Positions 1 through 6,215 of a DNA stretch of 8,692 bases are shown in pieces (position 1 is the stretch's first letter; every line of letters starts with the position of its first letter). The DNA is taken from positions 1 to 8,692 of the forward strand of contig JBOGJI010000033.1 in NCBI GenBank assembly GCA_050747865.1. Direction: 5' to 3'. Both the position numbers and the translations under genes were made by a program. The notes beneath the pieces were generated by a model. The model worked only from the letters and a program-made list of their open reading frames with translations, was not told the DNA's origin and made no database searches. The DNA is from JBOGJI01 sp050747865. GTDB lineage: Bacteria > Acidobacteriota > Thermoanaerobaculia > Multivoradales > JAHEKO01.

Positions 1-2625
1 CTCGTGCGACGGGAAGACCGTCCCGTTGCCCTGGAACCAGCTCGACGGACCCACCGGCTCGCTGTTGTTGATCAGCGCCCAGCCGGCGCCCGGCAGCATC
101 GTGATGTCGTCGAAGCCCTCGGTGAAATCGCCGATCGCCGCCGGCTGCGCTGCCGGCAGCACGACGGCGTCGGCAGGCGCCCGCCGAAAGTTCCTGAAGG
201 TGCCCGCGGCGCGGTCCGAGCCCAGCGGAGCGTGGAACCGCGGCGCCCGGGTGAGACCGTAGCCATAGGGCATGCTCTGCGCCACCAAGCCGACCTCGGC
301 CTCCTCGAGACTCCACTCGAGATCGGCGTCACCGGCATTGCCGACGTTCAGCGTGTCGCTGTCGCTGCCGCCCGCCGGCACCGTGAAGCTGAACGACTCC
401 GGCGAGATGTCGGCGATCGGACCGCCGCCGCCGATGCCGTTGCCGGACAGGTCGAGATCGGCCGACGCGCCCGCATCGCTGGCGACGTGGAGCACCGCCG
501 TGGCCGGCCCCACCGTCTGCGGCGTGAACGTCACGCCGACCTTGCAGCTCCCGCCCGCCGGCAGGGTGTCGCCGCAGGCGCCGGTATCGGCCTCGAAGCC
601 GGCGTCCGGCAGGCCGCTAAAGGCGATCCCGGTGGCGTCGGCGTCGCCGCTGTTGTGCAGCGCCACGCTCTGCGGCGGGCTGGTCGTGCCCACCTCGACG
701 TCACCGAACGCGAGGCTGGCCGGATCGAAGGAGAGCTCGGGACCTCCGCCGCCCGCCTGCACCAGCGCCGCGCCGCCCATGCCGGCGGCAACCCAGGCAC
801 CGCCCGTGGAGGCGGGAGCCAGGGCGCGAGCTCCACCGGGAAGGGCGATCCGCTCGATCAGCGCCGGCGCCGCGGGGTCGGCGACGTCGACCGCGTCGAG
901 GCCGCTCGTGTACCCGAAGTAGACGACGTCGCCGTCGATCAGCGCCGCCGAGCCGGCCATGAAGAGCGAGTCGTCACTGTAGACCCCGAGCTGCACCGGC
1001 ACGCCCGGATCGGAGACGTCGAGAAGATGCAGCTCGCTGTTCGTACAGGCGACCGCCGCCAGCGTCCCCTGCACGTCCACGCCTCCGGCTCCGGCAAAGG
1101 GGCAATCCGCGTACAGCGCCACCTCGACGGGCGTGGGGCCGGAGACGTCGTAGATCCGCAGCCCCGCGTCTTCGTCCGCGACGTAGACGTGGTCGCCGAC
1201 GGCAAACACGTCCACGCCCTTGCCGATCGGGATGGAGTTGGTGATCTGCGGCTGCGACGGGTCGCTCAAGTCGAGACTGACGAGGAAGCCGCCGTTCGTC
1301 GTGCTCGTCGCCCAGCCGCGATCGCCGGCGAGGTCGACGGCGCTGGCGACCGCGAACTCGACGCTACCCAGGACGGCGGGACTCTCGGGAGCGCTGACGT
1401 CGACGGTGTGGACCCCAAAGCTCCAGTCGGCGAGCAGCGCCAGCGATCCGTCGACCGCGACGTCTTCGAACGCCGGCAACGGGGACGTGGGGTCGACGCG
1501 CCCGAGCGACTCGAGGCCGGTGTCGACGACGCGCAGGCCGCTGTAGAAATCGGAGAGGAACAGCGTCGAGCCGGCGCTGGCCACGCCCGTCGGGTCGACG
1601 CCCACCGGCAGGTCGAGCACCGCCTCCACCGCCGGAGCGCCGGCGACCGTCGTGTCGAGCGCCAGCACCCGCGCCGTGTCGGTGAGCAGGAAGGTCTCCC
1701 CGGCCGCCGGACCGGGGGCGATGAGGCGCGTCCGATCCGCCGGTGCGGAGATCGACGGCAGCTCGGACGGGGCGCCGGGGTCGCTGAGATCCCAGACGTG
1801 GATGGCGCCTTCCCAACCGAGCAGCAGGTGCCCGTCCACCACCGTGCCGGTGAAGCCGTTCGCCTTCGGCTGCGAGGCGAGCAGCGTGGGGTTCGTGGGA
1901 TCGCTGAGGTCGACCACCTGGAATCCCTGTCCGGTGAGCACCATGAAGCCGTCACCGAGGGCGACGTCGAACTGGTTGTCGCCGCCGTAGCCACCCACCC
2001 CGACCGGCGACGAGGGCTTCGAGATGTCGTAGATATTGACGTTCAGCGTGCCGAGGAAGCTGCGCCCCCACGCCACCAGGTGGGCGGCGTCGAGCTGCGT
2101 CACGCTGCGCAGGCCGGGAACGGTGACCGGCGTGCCGATCACCGGCTCCTGCGGGTTCGAGACGTCGATCGGCAGCAGCCCGATCTCGCTGTCGACGAGG
2201 AACAGGGTGGTGCCGACGACCGTCAGGCCGCCGGGGCTGAGGAAGGGGCTGTCCGAGTAGGGGATGTCGGCGATCCACTCGGGCTGCGCCGGGTCGGCGA
2301 GCGAGAAGAGCGCCAGCTTTCCCGACGGCTCGTCGGTGCGCCAGGTGGCGAACAGGAGCCCCTCGTGGATCGCCAGCCCCCGAACCAGCCCCGGAAGCGG
2401 CGCGGTGACGTCGACGATCTCCGGTGACCCGGTCCCGTCGGAGGCCAGAGTCACCACCGTCGATCCCTGGCCGACGTAGAGATGGTCACCCGTTGCGACG
2501 GCGCCGAGATCGCCGCCGCGCTGCAGCGGAGCGGCGATCGACCCGGTGGCGGCCAGCGCCAGGGCGGCGAACAGCAGGCCGTGGAGAGAGGAGCGGCGAG
2601 CGATCGATGGTCCTGTTCTCATCAT
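1..2625 (-). CDS. Secreted LVIVD-repeat protein with choice-of-anchor D and J domains (C-terminus outside window)
   Basis: Reading the minus strand from the ATG at 2625 gives 875 codons with no stop to base 1, so the 3' end is missing. Residues 1-32 form a signal peptide: Arg at 3, 10 and 11, a Leu/Ala-rich core at 16-27, and a likely cleavage after SIA or SIAA. Residues about 56-615 hold repeats ending in hydrophobic-D-[VL]-S-x-P, the LVIVD pattern, with the key position near 61, 108, 154, 200, 239, 279, 324, 368, 409, 453, 493, 536 and 580. This suggests one or two beta-propellers. Residues 626-735 are an ASH / choice-of-anchor D domain (LAFGDVEVG, then VTFTPQ, then LSGNG) with two Cys, C684 and C694. 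Residues 736-775 are another short beta domain, and a choice-of-anchor J domain starts near 832 (EGFDDIT, then SSWFQGN). It is exported and possibly surface-bound; its ligand is unknown. A second ATG follows the first immediately and no clear Shine-Dalgarno is visible. It lies 58 bp after the Sir2 gene. Confidence 0.93.
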   Translation of the reverse strand, partial: MMRTGPSIARRSSLHGLLFAALALAATGSIAAPLQRGGDLGAVATGDHLYVGQGSTVVTLASDGTGSPEIVDVTAPLPGLVRGLAIHEGLLFATWRTDEPSGKLALFSLADPAQPEWIADIPYSDSPFLSPGGLTVVGTTLFLVDSEIGLLPIDVSNPQEPVIGTPVTVPGLRSVTQLDAAHLVAWGRSFLGTLNVNIYDISKPSSPVGVGGYGGDNQFDVALGDGFMVLTGQGFQVVDLSDPTNPTLLASQPKANGFTGTVVDGHLLLGWEGAIHVWDLSDPGAPSELPSISAPADRTRLIAPGPAAGETFLLTDTARVLALDTTVAGAPAVEAVLDLPVGVDPTGVASAGSTLFLSDFYSGLRVVDTGLESLGRVDPTSPLPAFEDVAVDGSLALLADWSFGVHTVDVSAPESPAVLGSVEFAVASAVDLAGDRGWATSTTNGGFLVSLDLSDPSQPQITNSIPIGKGVDVFAVGDHVYVADEDAGLRIYDVSGPTPVEVALYADCPFAGAGGVDVQGTLAAVACTNSELHLLDVSDPGVPVQLGVYSDDSLFMAGSAALIDGDVVYFGYTSGLDAVDVADPAAPALIERIALPGGARALAPASTGGAWVAAGMGGAALVQAGGGGPELSFDPASLAFGDVEVGTTSPPQSVALHNSGDADATGIAFSGLPDAGFEADTGACGDTLPAGGSCKVGVTFTPQTVGPATAVLHVASDAGASADLDLSGNGIGGGGPIADISPESFSFTVPAGGSDSDTLNVGNAGDADLEWSLEEAEVGLVAQSMPYGYGLTRAPRFHAPLGSDRAAGTFRNFRRAPADAVVLPAAQPAAIGDFTEGFDDITMLPGAGWALINNSEPVGPSSWFQGNGTVFPSHE

Positions 2626-2634
2626 GGTCCCGGT

Positions 2635-2640
2635 ACCCTA
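2635..2640 (-). promoter_or_regulatory. Possible -10 element (TAGGGT) of the LVIVD gene
   Basis: On the minus strand TAGGGT fits TAnnnT and ends 9 bases before the ATG of the LVIVD gene, with no Shine-Dalgarno between them. If used, the transcript would have a leader of only a few bases. No convincing -35 is visible, so the gene may instead be read through from the Sir2 gene. Weak call. Confidence 0.22.
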
Positions 2641-2683
2641 ACGAGCCGCCCCCGCCGGCGCCATTGGACCTTGGTCCCAGGGT

Positions 2684-3484
2684 TCAGAGCGCCGCGACTG
2701 CCGCCGGAAGGATCTCCTCGGCCGCGGCGCGAACGCTCTTCAGTCTCGCGGTATACGCTCCCACGCGCGGTTCGGGATCGACCAGCAGCATGGTGGCGCC
2801 GGTGGCGTTGCCGGCGCGGAAGACGAGGTCGGTGATGCCGACGGACATCGAGGTGCCGACGAAGAGGACGAGCTCGGCCTCCCAGGCCGCCCGCTGGACG
2901 CGGTCGAAGCCGTAGTCCTCGTGCTCGGTGTAGTACTCGTCGAAGAACAGCACGTGGGGCCGCAGCAGCGCCGCGCATTTGGGGCAGCGGGGCAGCGTGT
3001 CGTCGCCCGGCGACTCCCGGAAGGCGGACAGGTCGACCTCGGAGCGCGGCAGGGAGCCCACGGGCGCCGCCAGATCGCAGCCGGGCCGCGAGCAGCGCAG
3101 GCGGTCGGCCGTGCCATGGACCTTGACCAGGCGGCGGGAGCCCGCCTGCTCGTGCAGCGTGTCGATGTTCTGGGTGACGAGGAGGAAGCGGTCCGCTTCG
3201 CCCAGCTTGCGCTCGTAGTCGGCCAGCGCCTGGTGAGCCGGATTCGGCCGCGCCGTGTCCACGGCGGCGAAACGCGTCACGTACCAGTGCCAATGGGTGA
3301 CCGGATCGCGCTTCAGGAACGCCCGCGTCGCCAGCTCCTGGGGGTCGCGGCGCCAGATGGCGTCGGGCTCGGAGCCGCGGAAGGTCTTGATGCCGCTCGC
3401 CGCGCTCACCCCGGCCCCGGTCACCACCAGCACCGATCCGCCGGCGTGGTCGGCGAGGGCTCGAGCTAGCCGTTCCTCACTCAC
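2684..3484 (-). CDS. Sir2-family NAD-dependent protein lysine deacylase (sirtuin, probably class III)
   Basis: This 266-residue protein removes acyl groups from protein lysines using NAD+, giving nicotinamide and O-acyl-ADP-ribose, in the cytoplasm. The Rossmann start GAGVSAASG (23-31) runs into FRG (35-37). TQNID (104-108) supplies the NAD-binding Asn106 and Asp108. His123 in VHG is the catalytic base. C131, C136, C167 and C170 form the zinc site. GTSMSV (210-215) is the second NAD loop. Y68 and R71 align without gaps to Tyr102 and Arg105 of human SIRT5, which read negatively charged acyl groups, so desuccinylase or demalonylase activity is likely. Differences from the common pattern are Lys33 where most sirtuins have Pro, and FDE (181-183) where FGE is usual. 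The start is a GTG 3 bp after the FmdB stop, without a strong ribosome site, which suggests translational coupling. The usual name cobB would be reasonable but is not asserted. Confidence 0.95.
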   Translation of the reverse strand: MSEERLARALADHAGGSVLVVTGAGVSAASGIKTFRGSEPDAIWRRDPQELATRAFLKRDPVTHWHWYVTRFAAVDTARPNPAHQALADYERKLGEADRFLLVTQNIDTLHEQAGSRRLVKVHGTADRLRCSRPGCDLAAPVGSLPRSEVDLSAFRESPGDDTLPRCPKCAALLRPHVLFFDEYYTEHEDYGFDRVQRAAWEAELVLFVGTSMSVGITDLVFRAGNATGATMLLVDPEPRVGAYTARLKSVRAAAEEILPAAVAAL

Positions 3485-3487
3485 GAT

Positions 3488-4003
3488 CTACAGGAAGTAG
3501 AGGGTCTCGTCGCGTTGCGGGGGCCGGCTGCGCGGGCCGGACGTGGCACCCGCCGGTCGGAACATGTCGGCGAAGTCCTCGTCGTCGCCGAAGGCCTCCT
3601 CGAGCTCGCTCTCCAGCGCCTCCGGATCTTCGCCCGACTCCAGGCGCTCGAGGAGCTCGCGCATCGGGCCGGCCGGCTCGACGCCCGCGGTATCCGTCAT
3701 TTTGCGCATCAGCCGGGCCAACGTGCGGGGATCCTCCTCGTCGGCCATGCCCTCCAGCTCGCCCGCCATCGAGGCGAAGGCCTCTTCCATCTTCGCCTCG
3801 TCGACGCCCGGGAAGAGCTCTTCCCGTTGCTCGTCGGAGCCTTGGCCGGCGCCTCCACGCAGGGTGGCGAAGCGCGCCGGCCGCCGCTCCAGGCCCGGTC
3901 GGCCGCAGCGCGGGCAGTCCGGCCGCGCCGAGGTGTCGACCCGGGGCGAGAAGAAGTTGTACAGGCGGTGGCAGTCGGGACAGTAGAATTCGTAGATCGG
4001 CAT
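3488..4003 (-). CDS. FmdB-type zinc-ribbon protein with long acidic C-terminal tail
   Basis: This 171-residue protein begins MPIYEFYC, the hallmark of the FmdB / CxxC zinc-ribbon family of putative regulators. C8, C11, C30 and C33 form the zinc knuckle, with the family's F-F at 17-18. The ribbon ends near residue 40. The remaining 130 residues are very rich in Glu and Asp, with helical stretches at about 64-100 (FPGVDEAKMEEAF onward) and 108-140 (MRELLERLESGEDPEALE), followed by a basic, proline-rich stretch and a C-terminal DETLYFL. Many family members are only 70-110 residues long, so the tail is an extension; similar tails occur in some GC-rich lineages as far as I recall. The exact function is unknown; a nucleic-acid or protein-binding regulatory role is the family guess. 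The ATG at 4003 is the only start that gives the intact motif. It is first in the left block, divergent from murJ. Confidence 0.9.
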   Translation of the reverse strand: MPIYEFYCPDCHRLYNFFSPRVDTSARPDCPRCGRPGLERRPARFATLRGGAGQGSDEQREELFPGVDEAKMEEAFASMAGELEGMADEEDPRTLARLMRKMTDTAGVEPAGPMRELLERLESGEDPEALESELEEAFGDDEDFADMFRPAGATSGPRSRPPQRDETLYFL

Positions 4004-4063
4004 CGCGGCGTCTCGATTCTACGCCCCATCTGGAAGCAAAGCAGCCTGGTGCCGGCCTCTCCC
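4004..4063. promoter_or_regulatory. Divergent intergenic region between the FmdB gene and murJ
   Basis: These 60 bases separate two divergent starts, so both promoters should lie here or inside the opposing genes. On the minus strand TAGAAT (4016-4021) is a good -10 hexamer ending 12 bases before the FmdB ATG; bases at the -35 distance are poor. For murJ I see no clear -10 and no convincing Shine-Dalgarno. Confidence 0.5.
4016..4021 (-). promoter_or_regulatory. Possible -10 element (TAGAAT) for the FmdB-Sir2 block
   Basis: TAGAAT on the minus strand differs from the TATAAT consensus at one base and is one of the few AT-rich spots in this region. It ends 12 bases before the ATG, implying a leader of about 5 bases. 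There is no recognisable -35 at 16-18 bases, so this is a motif match only. Confidence 0.35.
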
Positions 4064-5716
4064 ATGCGCAATGCCCTTCGAGTCGCCGGCGGCATCTTCC
4101 TGAGCCGGATCTTCGGATTCCTGCGCGACGCGGCCACCGCCTTCTTCTTCGGCGCCGGGCCGCACGCCGACGTCTTCCGCACCGTCCTGCGTTTGCCCAA
4201 CCTGCTGCAGAACCTGCTCGGCGAGCAGACGCTGTCGGCGGCCTTCATCCCCGGGCTGTCGCGGATGGTGGAGGAGGGCCGGCGCGAGGACGCCCGGCGC
4301 TTCGCCGGGGCGGTGCTCGGGCTGCTCGTCGCCGTCGCCGCCGGCCTCGCCCTGCTCGGCGTGCTCGCCGCGCGTCCGCTGGTGATCCTCTTCTCGGCCG
4401 GCTACCTCAAGGACGCGGCCGGCGTGGCGGCCGGTGTCGCAACCGTCGACCGGTTGGAGCTGGCGGTAGCCGCCGTGCGCTGGACCTTCCCAATGGCGGG
4501 TTTCCTGGTGCTCGCCGCCTGGGCGCTGACGGTGCTCAACAGCCATCGCAGGTTCTTCCTGCCCTACGTGGCGCCGGTGATCTGGAACGCGGCCATCCTG
4601 ACGGCGCTGTTCTGGGGCGCCCTGCGGCTGGGTTGGGCGGGCTTCGGGGCCGCGCCGCCGCAAGGGAGCGGGCCGCTCGGTGGCCTCGTGCTCGCCGCCT
4701 GCCTCGGAGGCCTGACCGGCGGGGCGCTGCAGTTCGCGGTGCAGCTCCCGGCCGCGCTGCGCCTGCTCGGCGGCCTGCGCCCGTCGTGGAGCCTGCGCGC
4801 GCCCGGAGTGCGCGCGGCGCTCAAGGCGTTCTGGCCGATGCTGCTCGGGCGCGGGGCGGTGCAGCTTTCGGCGTTCCTCGACATCTTCCTCGCCTCCCTG
4901 CTCGTCACCGGGGCGCAAAGCGCCCTGGGCTGGGCGCAGACGCTCTACGTGCTGCCGGTGAGCCTGTTCGCCATGTCGGTGGCGGCTGCGGAGCTGCCGG
5001 AGCTCGCCCGCCAGGCCGGGCGGGCACAGGAGGTGGCGGCGCGGGCCGGCGGCTCGCTGCGCCAGATCGCATATCTCGTGGTGCCCACGGCGGTCGGCTT
5101 CCTGGCCTTCGGGCTGCCGCTGGTGTCCGCCGTCTACCGCCGCGGCAACTTCGGAGCGGCCGACGCCTGGCTCGTCTACCTGGTGCTCACCGGCTACACC
5201 CTGGGGCTGCCAGCGGTCACCTGGTCGCGCCTGCTGCAGAACGTCTACTTCGCCCTCGACGACACCCGGCGGCCCGCCCGCTGGGCGGTGCTCCGGGTGG
5301 TCTTCGCGACCCTGCTCGGCCTGCCCCTGATGTTCTGGCTCGATCGCCACGCGGTCGGCGAGCTGGCCGGCCTGCCGGCGGGCGCGAGGCCGCTGTTCCT
5401 GGGCGCCCTCGGCCTCGCCCTCGCCTCAGGCGTGACGTCATGGCTGGAGCTGGCGCTGCTGCGCCGGGGGCTCGAGGAGCGGGTTCCCGGCCTGCGCCTG
5501 CCGCTCCGGCGGGCCCTGGTCTTTGCTCTGTGGACGGTGCCGGCGGCGGCCGCCGCCGGCGGCGTCTGGTGGTGGCTGCGGGAGGCGCCCCGTCTGCCGC
5601 TCGGCGCCGCCGCCGTCGCCGCCTTCGCCGCCGTCTACCTGCTCGCCACGCGGCTCGCCGGGCTCCCCGAGGCCCGCGCCTGGTATTCCGCTCTAGGGCG
5701 TCGCGCGTCGCGATAA
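4064..5716 (+). CDS. murJ: MurJ lipid II flippase (MOP/MATE-like integral membrane protein)
   Basis: This 550-residue inner-membrane protein should flip undecaprenyl-linked lipid II outward for peptidoglycan synthesis. The length and 14-helix hydrophobic pattern fit the family. The N-terminus carries the signature SRIFGFLRD (14-22), then FGAGPHAD (29-36), LPNLLQNLLGE (44-54) and SAAFIP. R15, R21 and D36 match E. coli R18, R24 and D39. In contrast, E. coli R52 aligns with Q49, and R270 and E273 align with T293 and V296 in WAQTLYVLP (290-298). I recall this Q-N-L-L-G-E / Q-T-L-Y form from other GC-rich phyla, so it is probably a clade trait. The C-terminus has a Trp-rich helix and an Ala-rich last helix. 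The ATG at 4064 matches the family start; an in-frame GTG at 4049 would add five residues and neither has a good ribosome site. The TAA stop is 13 bp before rpiB. Confidence 0.95.
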   Translation: MRNALRVAGGIFLSRIFGFLRDAATAFFFGAGPHADVFRTVLRLPNLLQNLLGEQTLSAAFIPGLSRMVEEGRREDARRFAGAVLGLLVAVAAGLALLGVLAARPLVILFSAGYLKDAAGVAAGVATVDRLELAVAAVRWTFPMAGFLVLAAWALTVLNSHRRFFLPYVAPVIWNAAILTALFWGALRLGWAGFGAAPPQGSGPLGGLVLAACLGGLTGGALQFAVQLPAALRLLGGLRPSWSLRAPGVRAALKAFWPMLLGRGAVQLSAFLDIFLASLLVTGAQSALGWAQTLYVLPVSLFAMSVAAAELPELARQAGRAQEVAARAGGSLRQIAYLVVPTAVGFLAFGLPLVSAVYRRGNFGAADAWLVYLVLTGYTLGLPAVTWSRLLQNVYFALDDTRRPARWAVLRVVFATLLGLPLMFWLDRHAVGELAGLPAGARPLFLGALGLALASGVTSWLELALLRRGLEERVPGLRLPLRRALVFALWTVPAAAAAGGVWWWLREAPRLPLGAAAVAAFAAVYLLATRLAGLPEARAWYSALGRRASR

Positions 5717-5729
5717 ACTGCGGGCGACG

Positions 5730-6215
5730 ATGCGCATCGCCGTCGCCTCCGACCACGCGGGCTTCCGGTACAAAGAGGCCATCAAGGAGCATCTGCGAGG
5801 GCTCGGTCACGAGGTCGTCGACTTCGGCACCGACTCCACCGAGGCGGCCGACTACCCGCTGTTGATCCGACCCGCCGCCGAAGCCGTCGCCGGCGGCGAC
5901 TGCCAGCGCGGCATCGTGCTCGGCGGCTCGGGCAACGGCGAGGCCATGGCCGCCAACCGGGTGCCGGGTGTGCGCTGCGCGCTGTGCTGGAGCGAGGAGT
6001 CGGCCCGCCTGGCGCGGCAGCACAACGACGCCAACATGATCTCGCTGGGCGAACGGCTGATCCCCGAAGAGCTGGCCCTGCGGATCGTCGACGTCTGGCT
6101 GGCGACGCCGTTCGAGGGGGGGAGGCACGAGCGCCGCATCCGTCTCCTCGACGAGCCGGCGACCGGGACGCAGCGGCCCGCGGCGACGATGGCGTCCTCA
6201 ACGGAGGCCCCATGA
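5730..6215 (+). CDS. rpiB: Ribose-5-phosphate isomerase B, Ser/Glu active-site type
   Basis: This 161-residue cytoplasmic protein interconverts ribose 5-phosphate and ribulose 5-phosphate in the pentose phosphate pathway. It begins MRIAVASDHAGF, with the Asp8-His9 pair typical of the RpiB/LacAB family. The phosphate and active-site loop is GGSGNGE (65-71) followed by AANRVPGVRCALCW. In E. coli RpiB the loop is C-G-T-G-I-G with a catalytic Cys; here that position is Ser67 and a Glu follows at 71, as in the mycobacterial enzyme, where the Glu is the catalytic base. HNDANMISLG (98-107) and FEGGRHERR near the end complete the family signature. The last 18 or so residues (PATGTQRP onward) are a non-conserved tail, so the protein is about 10 residues longer than typical. 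The ATG follows the murJ stop by 13 bp with only a weak GGGCG upstream. It overlaps the next gene by ATGA. Confidence 0.96.
   Translation: MRIAVASDHAGFRYKEAIKEHLRGLGHEVVDFGTDSTEAADYPLLIRPAAEAVAGGDCQRGIVLGGSGNGEAMAANRVPGVRCALCWSEESARLARQHNDANMISLGERLIPEELALRIVDVWLATPFEGGRHERRIRLLDEPATGTQRPAATMASSTEAP
6203..6207 (+). promoter_or_regulatory. Shine-Dalgarno GGAGG of the DUF4126 gene, inside rpiB
   Basis: GGAGG lies 4 bases before the ATG at 6212, within the last codons of rpiB. It fixes the start of the downstream gene, whose ATGA overlap with the rpiB stop implies coupled translation. Confidence 0.7.

Noticed and set aside
4..2427. An 807-codon open frame on the plus strand
   Set aside because: It lies exactly antisense, codon on codon, to the LVIVD protein, is rich in Arg, Gly and Asp without domains, and has no ribosome site. 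The minus-strand reading has a signal peptide and recognisable domains.
2666..2677. GGACC-TT-GGTCC palindrome between the Sir2 and LVIVD genes
   Set aside because: Five-base arms with a 2-base centre are too short for a stable hairpin and too common at this GC content to call an operator without comparison.
3515..4063. A longer N-terminus for murJ from 3515
   Set aside because: The extra 183 residues are antisense to the FmdB gene and unlike MurJ; the family start motif begins at the ATG at 4064.
4019..5350. A 443-codon open frame on the minus strand across murJ
   Set aside because: Low-complexity Gln/Glu/Arg/Gly composition typical of the shadow of a GC-rich membrane-protein gene; murJ on the plus strand is unmistakable.
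5596..5650. GCC/GCG-rich run near the end of murJ that resembles a microsatellite
   Set aside because: It encodes an Ala-rich transmembrane helix and is irregular; codon and composition bias explain it.
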